A stretch of 64,000 nt of DNA, taken from Actinomadura darangshiensis (GTDB taxonomy: Bacteria > Actinomycetota > Actinomycetes > Streptosporangiales > Streptosporangiaceae). The stretch lies in the NCBI RefSeq assembly GCF_004349235.1, contig NZ_SMKY01000012.1:1-64000 (forward strand). Reading direction: 5' to 3'. Shown here in pieces: positions 26,565 through 34,710 of the stretch (the stretch's first letter is position 1; every line of letters starts with the position of its first letter). A program made the position numbers and the translations under genes. The notes beneath the pieces were generated by a model. That model searched no databases and was not told where the DNA came from. It saw nothing but the letters and a program-made list of their open reading frames with translations.

Positions 26565-26637
26565 CGTGTCGCGACACGTCGTGGATTCATGGAAATCCAC
26601 CGCACACACTCCTGTGGTGCGGGACCGGGCGCGGTCC
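26565..26637. other. oriT: Candidate origin of transfer (cluster of inverted repeats)
   Basis: Three inverted repeats follow closely: CGTGTCGCGACACG (26,565-26,578, perfect 14-bp palindrome), GTGGATT-catgga-AATCCAC (26,581-26,600) and GGACC-gggcgc-GGTCC (26,622-26,637). They overlap the 5' end of mobC and precede the relaxase gene, the usual place for oriT. The nick site cannot be assigned from sequence alone. Confidence 0.4.
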
Positions 26638-27077
26638 TGGACGAGTCGATCGGAGGCAGAGCGACGAACGACGAACAGCCCAGCCAGCCACGCAAGCTGC
26701 AACGACGTTCCCAGCTCAGCGGAGGACGCCGGCGGGACCGGGAGATGAGATTCCGAGTCAGCGACCAGGAGTACGCGGAAATCCGCGCAGCAGCCCAACG
26801 AGCAGGAGCCGCCTACGGAACATTCATCGTCCACACCGTCCAGGCCGCCACTCGTCAGCACAGACTAGGACAGCAGTCGACCGCAGAACTCTGCGAAGAA
26901 CTGCGCGGCATCGCGCGACAGTTGAATCGAATCGGCGTAAACCTCAATCAGTTGGCGCGCATCGCGAACGCGACAGGACAGGTGTCTTGTGAACTTTCCG
27001 CCGCATTGTCGTATTTGGAGAACGTCCTCCGAAGAGTGGACGCCTCGTCCGTTGAGATCGGCCGGTTCCTACGTTGA
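26589..27077 (+). CDS. MobC-like relaxosome accessory protein
   Basis: The conserved core MRFRVSDQEYAEIRAAA through QLNRIGVNLNQLARIAN matches MobC-type mobilisation proteins, whose signature is the Arg-rich head followed by IGxNLNQ. The chosen ATG (26,589) includes a basic tail (RKLQRRSQLSGGRRR). A start at 26,745 just before the core is also possible and would give 110 residues. It binds oriT beside the relaxase in known systems. Its stop overlaps the relaxase TTG start. Confidence 0.8.
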   Translation: MEIHRTHSCGAGPGAVLDESIGGRATNDEQPSQPRKLQRRSQLSGGRRRDREMRFRVSDQEYAEIRAAAQRAGAAYGTFIVHTVQAATRQHRLGQQSTAELCEELRGIARQLNRIGVNLNQLARIANATGQVSCELSAALSYLENVLRRVDASSVEIGRFLR

Positions 27078-28615
27078 TCGGCAAAGTGACCCGCGGCCAG
27101 GGCGTCGCAAGGCTGCTGTCCTACCTCTACGGCCCTGGCCGCCGCAACGAGCACGTTGATCCCCACATCGTCGCCGGTTTCCGACTCCCCATGACCCTGG
27201 AACCCGGCCTCGACGCCAGAGGCGATCGGGACTTCCGCCACCTGGTCGGCGTCCTGACGTCCCCGCTCGACACCCTCAGGCACACGTCCCTGGCGCTGCC
27301 AATCTGGCAGTGCTCGATCCGAGCGGCCCCCACGGACCGAACCCTGTCGGACGACGAATGGGCCGACATCGCCGAGGAGACAATGCACCAGACCGGATTC
27401 GCCCCACGAGGCGACGATCAGGCATGCCGTTGGATCGCAGTACGGCACGCTGACGACCACATCCACCTCGTTGCCGTCCTGGCCCGCGAGGACGGACGCA
27501 ACCCCAACGTCCACCGCGACTACTACAAGGTCGCCGACGCCTGCCACATCGCCGAGGAGCGCTACGGCCTCACCCGAACAGCCCCTGCCGACCGCACAGC
27601 GGCACCCCGGCCGACCCGAGCCGAGACAGAACTCGCCCATCGCAAGAACTGGCCGGAGCCGCCTCGCACCACCCTCCGCCGGCACGTAGCTACCGCAGCC
27701 GCCGGAGCTGAGACCGAAGACGACTTCTTCGCCGACCTCGAAGATGCTGGGGTGCTGGTCAAGATCCGCGAGAGCGTCCGTAGTCCTGGAGAGATCACCG
27801 GTTACGCAGTTGCGCTCCCGGACCACACCAACCAAGAAGGCCAACCTGTCTGGTTCTCCGGAGGAAGACTCGCCGCCAACCTCACCCTCCCCAAACTTCG
27901 TCACCGCTGGTCGGCTCCACAGGGAGGTAGCCCCTTCGGCCGACGCACTTTCAGCAGAGTCGAGCTGACTCACCGGGAACGATCTGCGGCCTACCAGCAG
28001 GCCGCCCGAGCCGCCGCCACGGCCACCTGGCAGATGCACCACATCCAGGACCCGGCCGTCCGCGCCGACCTGGCCGCAGCAGCCGCCGACGTCCTTCACG
28101 TGACCGCAGGCATCACCGGCAACCGAGAACTCGTGGACGCCGCCGACTTCTACGACCGCGCAACTCGCGAACCGTACGGATACCAGCCACCGCACACTCC
28201 CTACGGAGCGAACCTCCGCACGGTTGCCCGAGCACTGGCCCTCTCCGAAATCCAAGGACGACGCGGTCACCGCCCGAGCCTCGCCGGCGTCCTGTTCCAT
28301 CTCATCGTGCAACTGGCAGCCCTGATCGAGGCGATCGCAGAGTTCCGGCAGCTACAGCAACGTGCCGCCCAGGCAACTGCCGCCCGCAGGGCCGCCGCTC
28401 AGCTCACCAGCATCAGCCGGCCAACTCAACGGCTACCGACCCCGACGTTGCCGAGGATGCAGCCGAACCTCACGGCCGAGCAGAACGCCGCCCGACTCGC
28501 CGCCACCAGCTTCCCGATACCCCTTAGCCACCACATGAGCGACAACCAGTACCAATCCGCTAGACCCGCGCTCCCGCAACCCGGCTCGCATCGCCGCCGC
28601 GGCCCATCGCGGTAA
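27074..28615 (+). CDS. MOB-family relaxase
   Basis: The 513-residue protein starts at TTG 27,074 overlapping the mobC stop. The N-terminal MIGKVTRGQGVARLLSYLYGPGR is typical of actinobacterial MobP-like relaxases. The metal-binding His motif RHADDHIH has His125, His129 and His131. The C-terminal 220 residues are helical and basic. A candidate nucleophilic Tyr lies in LLSYLYGPG. It would nick oriT and lead strand transfer. With MobC it shows the island is, or was, mobilisable. Confidence 0.88.
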   Translation: MIGKVTRGQGVARLLSYLYGPGRRNEHVDPHIVAGFRLPMTLEPGLDARGDRDFRHLVGVLTSPLDTLRHTSLALPIWQCSIRAAPTDRTLSDDEWADIAEETMHQTGFAPRGDDQACRWIAVRHADDHIHLVAVLAREDGRNPNVHRDYYKVADACHIAEERYGLTRTAPADRTAAPRPTRAETELAHRKNWPEPPRTTLRRHVATAAAGAETEDDFFADLEDAGVLVKIRESVRSPGEITGYAVALPDHTNQEGQPVWFSGGRLAANLTLPKLRHRWSAPQGGSPFGRRTFSRVELTHRERSAAYQQAARAAATATWQMHHIQDPAVRADLAAAAADVLHVTAGITGNRELVDAADFYDRATREPYGYQPPHTPYGANLRTVARALALSEIQGRRGHRPSLAGVLFHLIVQLAALIEAIAEFRQLQQRAAQATAARRAAAQLTSISRPTQRLPTPTLPRMQPNLTAEQNAARLAATSFPIPLSHHMSDNQYQSARPALPQPGSHRRRGPSR

Positions 28616-28841
28616 CCCAACCGTAAGACGCAGACGCCACGCCGGGCGCAGTAGTAGCGCAATGATCAACGCTGCCAAATACTAACGGAGCGCAAAGAAT
28701 GTTAACGATGCGTAAGTAGTGCGTAAGCGCGGCAGCCGAGACCGCGGACCTGCGCTACCTCATTCCCACCACACAAGAAGGGCGACGCCATGACCAACCA
28801 CAGCTCCCATCCGAAACGCACATCCCAAAGGACACAACCAC
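28616..28841. promoter_or_regulatory. Intergenic region with 11-bp-spaced TGCGTAAG repeats
   Basis: TGCGTAAG occurs at 28,709-28,716 and 28,720-28,727, one helical turn apart, in AT-richer DNA between the relaxase and the next operon. It is a possible binding site for the small helix-turn-helix protein downstream. Confidence 0.3.
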
Positions 28842-29408
28842 ATGACGGACTACAGCCCGGTTCCCGCCGCCGCTCGTAGCGACGACGAGACCATCCAACT
28901 AGCAGGCAACCTGTACGAACACGTCCGCCAGCTCAATTACGCCACTGCTGGCCCGCCGAGCCTCACGCAGCCCTCCACCGCGTACGCCATCCTCGGCAAC
29001 CTCAGTGCAGCCACCTACGGTCTCGATCAATCCCTCAACCAGATCAATCGCTTCTTCCTACGAGAACTCCAAGCCGACCGCCTCGGCCACGACCACGGCG
29101 AGGACCTCCCGGACGTCCTGAGCCGTCACGGCCAGGCACTGGCCGAAGCGAGATGTCACACCCAAGCTCTCTGCACGGCGCTCAACGACGCCCAATCCGC
29201 CATCAACGCCGTCCACTCCCGTCCCGCCCCCGGACGCAAAGCGGACCTCACAACCCCGGGCAAGACAGGCGAGCAAGACGCCGGCGTAGCAGCGGCGGCC
29301 GACGACTTCCCGCGACCGATCAGCGATCAAATGCTCCTCGAACCGCCTCCCACCAGCGAACGGCACGCCCTGATCCGTACCCGCCGCCCGAACATCCCGG
29401 AGGCCTAA
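28842..29408 (+). CDS. Hypothetical protein
   Basis: A 188-residue protein. The central helical region (TAYAILGNLSAATYGLDQSLNQ) followed by LQADRLGHDHGEDLPDVLSRHGQALAEA resembles proteins seen next to MobC/relaxase genes in actinobacterial mobile elements. The C-terminus is disordered and basic. No catalytic motif was seen. It precedes the helix-turn-helix gene by 2 bp and is probably in its operon. Confidence 0.65.
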   Translation: MTDYSPVPAAARSDDETIQLAGNLYEHVRQLNYATAGPPSLTQPSTAYAILGNLSAATYGLDQSLNQINRFFLRELQADRLGHDHGEDLPDVLSRHGQALAEARCHTQALCTALNDAQSAINAVHSRPAPGRKADLTTPGKTGEQDAGVAAAADDFPRPISDQMLLEPPPTSERHALIRTRRPNIPEA

Positions 29409-29410
29409 GA

Positions 29411-29626
29411 ATGGAGCCGATGAGCCGCGAGGAACTCGCCGCCCTCCCCACCACAACGACCATCGAGACCGCCGCCCGTGCCCTCGGCCTCGGCCGAACC
29501 CGCGCCTACCAACTCGCCCGCGAGAACCGCTTCCCCTGCAAGGTCATCCGCATAGGCACCACCTACCGCGTCATCACGGCTGACCTGCAACGCACGTTGG
29601 CCACGGACAGCAAGACCTGCATATAG
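29411..29626 (+). CDS. Small excisionase/AlpA-like helix-turn-helix protein
   Basis: The ATG at 29,411 opens a 71-residue protein with the MerR/excisionase-type winged helix: TTIETAARALGLGRTRAYQLARE, then FPCKVIRIGTTYRVITADL. Such proteins direct integrase to excision or regulate mobile-element genes. It is far from the integrase (17 kb), so a regulatory role for the mobilisation genes is equally likely. Confidence 0.75.
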   Translation: MEPMSREELAALPTTTTIETAARALGLGRTRAYQLARENRFPCKVIRIGTTYRVITADLQRTLATDSKTCI

Positions 29627-29907
29627 GTTCTCAGTTTCTGAAGGTACTCCGGCAATGGCACCTCTGCCGCCAGAGCGGCCATCATAAGGAGCAACGCACC
29701 GCCCGCCGGCGTCGGCAACTGAGGCAACCGAATCGCCCATGAGCGGAAGAGCCCCACACCTCGAGGTTGTCCTCCACCTCTGGGTGTGGGCAGAGGGCTC
29801 CGTAATCTACCTCGGATTCCGTAAGAATCAAGAAGTCTTCCCACTATGCCGGTCACCTCCGGATGAACACAGCCACTCCGCTGGTCGTGTCGAAGCTAGC
29901 CTCTTTT

Positions 29908-29937
29908 GGATCTTGGTCTGTCGACCAAGATCCTTTT
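29908..29937. terminator. Intrinsic terminator
   Basis: GGATCTTGGTC (29,908-29,918), loop tgtc, GACCAAGATCC (29,923-29,933), followed by TTTT. CTTTT precedes the left arm, so it can serve both strands. This is one of the few classical T-tailed terminators in the window. Confidence 0.85.
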
Positions 29938-30168
29938 CGACTGTCCTGGCTGGCCCTCGCACGACCGGTTGAGGGCAAGGAGTTCTGGCGATGCCTGCGA
30001 AAGTTCGTCATCAAGAATAGTAATCATTTTCGTCCCCCGATCACTCATTGGCCACATTTGGTCAGCGCCGCCTGTGCCGCCATTCCCGTTGACGGAGACA
30101 CCAATCCGTGGTAACGCGGCGCCAGGTTGCGGACGCCGAGTGCATGAATCCCCACACCCGGAAAGCGT

Positions 30169-30228
30169 GAGTGTCAGGAGTGAAGTTGAGTGTCAGTGCT
30201 CACGATTCACAGTTCTGATCACTGTCAG
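30169..30228. repeat. GAGTGTCAG direct repeats upstream of the dnd accessory block
   Basis: GAGTGTCAG occurs at 30,169-30,177 and 30,188-30,196, with a related ACTGTCAG at 30,221-30,228. The AT-rich setting some 600 bp before the Lsr2-like gene suggests regulator binding sites. Confidence 0.35.
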
Positions 30229-30803
30229 TAATCTAATAAAGATCCCCATTACTCTCTGAATCCAAAAAAGTCGTTCGGTGTGAACTGGGCAGACGCAAGG
30301 ACGAGCATTGCAGTCGGGTTCTGGTGATCAGTGCTCCGGCAGAACACGTTCGTGCTGAACGGAGCCGATGTGTTGCGTTGGCGTGGGCGACTTTGATTGG
30401 ATACGCACCACCTCGGTGCTTATGTCGTCGACCACCAGGGTCTGTCGACATGTTGCTTCCGACGGGGCGGGGGGTGGGCTGTTCGTTCCAGCTGCTCGCG
30501 CGGTTACACGAAGAGGCTCGACTCTGGTGGCGCCCTTGGTGTCGTGCCCCCAGGCACTACTGGCGTACAGGAGGTCCCTTGGCATCGAAGACTTCGCGGC
30601 ATGGGGGACGAAGGAACGCCGTCATGTCTGCCCGATTGCTGGTGTCGAAGTAGCCTAGGGAGTTCGGTTTATCCGTATGACCCTGAGAGGGGATCTCCGC
30701 ACCTGCAGGGAGACGGGGTTCCTCGTAAACAAGTCCGAGCTCAGACGGAGAAATTCAGTACCGTCGGAGCCCTATTTCACACGTGAAGCAGGAGGGGGCG
30801 ATC

Positions 30804-31607
30804 ATGGTCAAACAAACCAAGATCATGCCGTGGGAGCGGCTTCAGCGACTCTACGAGATGTCTGAGCTCGAACGACCCGTCTACGCCAAACAATGGGCTA
30901 ACGAACTCGTAAGAAAGCACGGAGCTGGGAATATGCCCCGCTATATGCAGGCCGCTCATCGGGAGACAATCGCGGCAGCCCTTCTCTTCCTAGTGGATGA
31001 GCAAACCTCGATGTCCGACGACGGTTACCGCGGCAGGCGCGGTGTCCAAACGAACAGCTTTGTGGACCCGGCGAGCGATGTCTTGCACTCTGATCAGCGC
31101 ACGGATGACGTGTCGCCGTCCGTGATCCGCGCTTGGGCACAACAACGGGGCATCTCTGTCAATGCTCGCGGCCGGATTCCCATGTGGGTCACCAAGCGCT
31201 ATCACCTTGAGCACGCTGCCGAGTCCGATAGTTTGGCTGACAAGATTCGTGCTGCGTTGGAGCGGCACGGTGAGCTGACCAAGTCGGAACTTTGGGACGT
31301 CATCGGACGAAACCATCCCTCGTGGAAAATCGAGCAAGCGATTGAGACCCTTCCGAACGTTGAAGTCCTCAAGGGCCGAAGCCGCGGCGGTCGTCCACCA
31401 ATGATCTTTCGGTGGGCCGAGAAAAACTCCAATGATATTGCTGTATCAGCGGGAGCAACCGTCCGTAGGCAATGCAGTTTGGGAGATCCCCAGGACATGG
31501 ACAGACTCGCGGTCATCGTAGACAAGGGCCCGTCTGATCCCAATACCGTCGACTCCAAGACGCAGGAATTTATCCAGATACTGCGTGGTGAGTCTCGCAG
31601 CGACTAG
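30804..31607 (+). CDS. Lsr2-like DNA-binding protein with winged-helix C-terminus
   Basis: The ATG at 30,804 follows GGAGGGGG. Residues 103-138 (VSPSVIRAWAQQRGISVNAR, then GRIPMWVTKRY) match the C-terminal DNA-binding domain of Lsr2, including the RGR-type minor-groove hook. The N-terminal 70 residues are helical. Residues 145-205 look like a winged helix (LADKIRAALERHGELTKSELW) ending in RSRGGRPP, another possible AT-hook. Lsr2 proteins silence AT-rich foreign DNA. The gene leads the block and may regulate it or target DNA. Lsr2's usual N-terminal oligomerisation domain is not evident. Confidence 0.75.
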   Translation: MVKQTKIMPWERLQRLYEMSELERPVYAKQWANELVRKHGAGNMPRYMQAAHRETIAAALLFLVDEQTSMSDDGYRGRRGVQTNSFVDPASDVLHSDQRTDDVSPSVIRAWAQQRGISVNARGRIPMWVTKRYHLEHAAESDSLADKIRAALERHGELTKSELWDVIGRNHPSWKIEQAIETLPNVEVLKGRSRGGRPPMIFRWAEKNSNDIAVSAGATVRRQCSLGDPQDMDRLAVIVDKGPSDPNTVDSKTQEFIQILRGESRSD

Positions 31608-31700
31608 AGCCGGCGCGGAGAGTAGGAGGCACGCCGGCTCTCCGCCTCACTTGGAGGATCCTGCTCGAACCCGAGACCGCCGTCACGATGGAGCGACGCC

Positions 31701-32390
31701 ATGTTTGACACACGCACTGCAGAGAACAGTAATGATGCCGACCCGAGCGACATCCCAGGATGCTTCCGCTTCGAGGGAGCCTGGTGGATTTGTGCTCAGT
31801 ACTCGGCCATCTCTCAGGACGACAAAATCGCCCTACCCCCTCGTGGGCTCGCCATCCTGGGTGGAGCGCCCTGGAGGACGACGCAGGCCGTAACTGAAGC
31901 GGGCGGAGATAGCCAGACGGTTTCTTTGGTAGGTGCACCACGCCCGTACATCAGCGGACTTGTCGACATCCTCCAGATCCACCAGCGCGAGATACGCGAG
32001 GGAGACTATATCTGGTTGAACAAGCGATGGGATGACGACGAGCCTCCAGTCCTGCGGGTGCGACGTGTTCGGCGGCGTCCTGAGCTCGGTGTGGCCGAAG
32101 AGATTGCCCGCCAAAGCGGTGCCTACTTCCTGCGGTCTTCCACCACCGACCAATTCTGCGGAGTGCTCGCTGGCATCCTGACTCTTCCTCAGTCCAGCAC
32201 CTGGGAAGACGTGGTTTGGCGGCTGAACCAACGTGGCGATGCTCAACTTGCGCTCCTGGTGCGGAGGTACATCGATAGCGCGTACAATGCCGGCCTCATC
32301 GTCAACCTCGAGCCAGCCGTGGACGCGTCCAGGAAGACGACGCCCGCGCCGGACGTCAGCGACTTCCTTCAGCTGATCAACGGGAGTTGA
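31701..32390 (+). CDS. Hypothetical protein of the dnd accessory block
   Basis: A 229-residue protein of unknown family. The sequence has a beta-rich first half (FRFEGAWWICAQYSAISQDD; VSLVGAPRPYISGLVDILQIHQRE) and a helical second half. There is no metal-binding or nuclease motif. It lies 93 bp after the Lsr2-like gene; its stop (32,390) is 2 bp before the helicase ATG (32,393), so it is co-translated with the helicase. Confidence 0.65.
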   Translation: MFDTRTAENSNDADPSDIPGCFRFEGAWWICAQYSAISQDDKIALPPRGLAILGGAPWRTTQAVTEAGGDSQTVSLVGAPRPYISGLVDILQIHQREIREGDYIWLNKRWDDDEPPVLRVRRVRRRPELGVAEEIARQSGAYFLRSSTTDQFCGVLAGILTLPQSSTWEDVVWRLNQRGDAQLALLVRRYIDSAYNAGLIVNLEPAVDASRKTTPAPDVSDFLQLINGS

Positions 32391-32392
32391 GT

Positions 32393-34510
32393 ATGAGCCT
32401 GCCTAACGTCTCAATCACGGACTTCTATAGAAGCGACACCAGCGACGTCGCCCGCGACTTCTACATCCCCGTGCTCGCCGAGGCGGTGCGGTATGACCGA
32501 GCTGTCGGCTACTTCACCAGCACCTCGCTGAGGCTGGTGGCACGTGGAATCGACGGACTGCGAGCGAATGGGGGCAAGATTCGTCTGGTTGCTGGTCCGC
32601 GGCTCTCAATCGATGATGTCGAGGACATCCGCCGAGGCTACGAATATCGCGAGATTGTTGCAAGAGCCATTACCCGTGAGGTTGCTGTCGAGCCGCTCGG
32701 TGCACGAGCGATTGAGAGCCTTGGAATGCTCGGCATGCTGATCGCTGAGCAGGTCCTCGAGATTAAGATTGCGGTGGTTGCGGGAACCAGCGGGCTTGGC
32801 ATTTACCACGAGAAGATTGGCGCTATCGCTGACGCTCTGGGAAACACCGTTGCCTTCACCGGTTCTCTGAACGAGACGCGTGCCGCGATGGAGGACAACT
32901 TCGAATCCATTGAGGTGTTTACCTCATGGACGCAAGGCGATGCGCGCCGGACGTGCCGGATCCAGGAGAATTTCGACGCTCTATGGGAGGGCAAGACCGA
33001 GCGCCTAGAGGTTTTGGAATTCCCGAGGGAGGCTGAGGAACACCTGCTTGAACTGGCCGCTCAGGTGACTAGTTCGGACCCGACCAGGAGGGGCGCTCGT
33101 CAGCTCGCTTGCGAAGAGGCCAACAAGCACGGCTGGGCCACCACTCCCAAGGAGATCGAGCTGCGCGACTACCAGAAGGAGGCCATCACGAAGTGGCTCC
33201 AGGCGGGGGCGCGCGGGATCTTCCAGATGGCGACCGGTACGGGCAAGACCATCACTGCACTGGCGGCGCTCGACCAGATTGGCCGCCAGTTGCGGACGCG
33301 TGGCAGCTCCCTCGTCACTGTGATCGTTGTTCCTCTGCTCGACCTCGTTGAGCAGTGGTCGCAGGAACTTAATCGATTCGGGATCGTTCCGGTCAAGTGC
33401 CGCGACTCGGTAGCGACATGGTGGACTCAGGCGAGGAACGCGATCGCGGATCCGCGGTCGGGACGATCGGTGACCTTGGTCGTCACGAACAAGACCTTCG
33501 GTTCGGATGCGTTTCAGGACGTACTGTCATTCGTCGAGAACGAGTTGCTGATCATTGCGGACGAGGTGCACCACCTCGGATCTGAGCACAACCGTACCGG
33601 ACTGCCGGCCTTTGCTTCGTGGCGGCTGGCTCTCTCGGCTACGCCGGAGCGCTGGTTCGACGACGAGGGCACGGAGGCGCTCCGCAATTACTTTGGGAAG
33701 ATTCTGATCAGTCTCGGACTTAAGGATGCGATCGAGCTGGGGGCACTCACCCGGTACCGATACCGACCAGTGCTGGTTCCCCTCACGGACGAAGAGACGG
33801 CTTACTACACCGTCCTCACCAGCAAGATTGGCGCTCTCTTCGGCCAGGTCAAGGGGGCCAAAGGAAAGGCCCGAATTGAGGCCGATGCGCAGCTCGGTCA
33901 ACTGCTCAACAAACGAGCCAATGTGCTGGGGCATGCTGAAGGAAAGATCGCCGCGCTGCGGAAAGAGATCGGCAAGCGCCGTGAGCAGCCGTTTCAGTTG
34001 ATCTACTGCGCCGAGGGCGGCCGCCCGCAAGAGGACGATCCGGTAGGAGGCGAGCGCCAAGTGGATCAGGCGCTCGACCTCCTCGGCAACCTTCTTGGCA
34101 TGCGAGTGCATTCCTACACCTCCCGGGAGTCCAAACAGGAGCGGCGCGAACTCCTCGAAGCATTCGGAGTCGGTGACTTGGATGCACTGGTCTCGATGCG
34201 TTGCCTGGATGAAGGGGTCGACCTCCCGGATGCCAGGACCGCCTACATGCTGGCCAGTAGCAGCAACCCCCGGCAGTTCATCCAGCGCCGCGGGAGAATC
34301 CTGCGCAGAGCCCGGGGAAAGACTGAAGCCGAAGTGATCGACTTCATCGCGGTGCCGCCACAGGACCAAGAACTGTACGAGACGGAGAGAAACCTGTTCC
34401 GGCGGGAGATGCAGCGCTTCGTCGAGTTCGCTAAGTATTCCGAAAACTATGGGGAGGCCCTAAGCGAGTTGCGTGACCTGCGTGAGTACTACGAGCTGAT
34501 GGACGTATAG
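32393..34510 (+). CDS. PLD-like/SF2 helicase protein, dnd-associated restriction-type enzyme
   Basis: The ATG at 32,393 follows GGGAG. Residues 1-200 resemble a phospholipase-D-type nuclease domain: YDRAVGYFTS early, then YHEKIGA (His139, Lys141) and FTGSLNETR. An SF2 helicase follows, with Walker A MATGTGKT (280-287), Walker B DEVHH (390-394), SATPERW and a C-terminal helicase half with VDLPDARTAYML and QFIQRRGRILRRA. I recall such proteins clustering with dnd genes and annotated as DNA phosphorothioation system restriction enzymes. Only one clear HxK is visible, so nuclease activity may need dimerisation. It probably acts on unmodified DNA. Confidence 0.85.
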   Translation: MSLPNVSITDFYRSDTSDVARDFYIPVLAEAVRYDRAVGYFTSTSLRLVARGIDGLRANGGKIRLVAGPRLSIDDVEDIRRGYEYREIVARAITREVAVEPLGARAIESLGMLGMLIAEQVLEIKIAVVAGTSGLGIYHEKIGAIADALGNTVAFTGSLNETRAAMEDNFESIEVFTSWTQGDARRTCRIQENFDALWEGKTERLEVLEFPREAEEHLLELAAQVTSSDPTRRGARQLACEEANKHGWATTPKEIELRDYQKEAITKWLQAGARGIFQMATGTGKTITALAALDQIGRQLRTRGSSLVTVIVVPLLDLVEQWSQELNRFGIVPVKCRDSVATWWTQARNAIADPRSGRSVTLVVTNKTFGSDAFQDVLSFVENELLIIADEVHHLGSEHNRTGLPAFASWRLALSATPERWFDDEGTEALRNYFGKILISLGLKDAIELGALTRYRYRPVLVPLTDEETAYYTVLTSKIGALFGQVKGAKGKARIEADAQLGQLLNKRANVLGHAEGKIAALRKEIGKRREQPFQLIYCAEGGRPQEDDPVGGERQVDQALDLLGNLLGMRVHSYTSRESKQERRELLEAFGVGDLDALVSMRCLDEGVDLPDARTAYMLASSSNPRQFIQRRGRILRRARGKTEAEVIDFIAVPPQDQELYETERNLFRREMQRFVEFAKYSENYGEALSELRDLREYYELMDV

Positions 34511-34521
34511 GAGAAACGTCA

Positions 34522-34710
34522 GTGACCGACAAGGAAGACCAGCAGGAGATCGACCGGATCCAGCAGATTCTCAAGGGTGTCTCCCCTGAAGCTTACGACG
34601 TCATCAAGATGGTCATTGCTTTGGAACGGGAGAATCTCCACAAATCCGAGGCATTGGCTCGCAATACGGTTCGGGAGGAAATGGTGAAGAAAGCCGAGGG
34701 GATCGTTTAA
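34522..34710 (+). CDS. Small helical protein between helicase and SMC-type ATPase
   Basis: The GTG at 34,522 follows AGGAGAAACGTCA. It encodes 62 charged residues, almost all helical (QQEIDRIQQILKG, then ALERENLHKSEALARNTV). Its TAA overlaps the next ATG (TAATG). It may be a coiled-coil adaptor of the ATPase encoded immediately downstream. No family was recognised. Confidence 0.7.
   Translation: MTDKEDQQEIDRIQQILKGVSPEAYDVIKMVIALERENLHKSEALARNTVREEMVKKAEGIV

Larger units (their letters stand above)
29627..30803. other. 1.18-kb gap without a supported gene before the dnd accessory block
   Basis: Several frames of 80-130 codons overlap here on both strands but none has a recognised domain or a good ribosome binding site. 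The region is clearly AT-richer than its surroundings, carries a terminator and short repeats (listed separately), and probably contains the promoter of the block starting at 30,804. A minus-strand frame at 29,563-29,856 encodes AEVPLPEYLQKLRTYMQVLL and may be a remnant. Confidence 0.4.

Noticed and set aside
30328-30585. Minus-strand 85-codon frame in the pre-dnd spacer
   Set aside because: No ribosome site, no known motif, and it overlaps equally long frames on the other strand.
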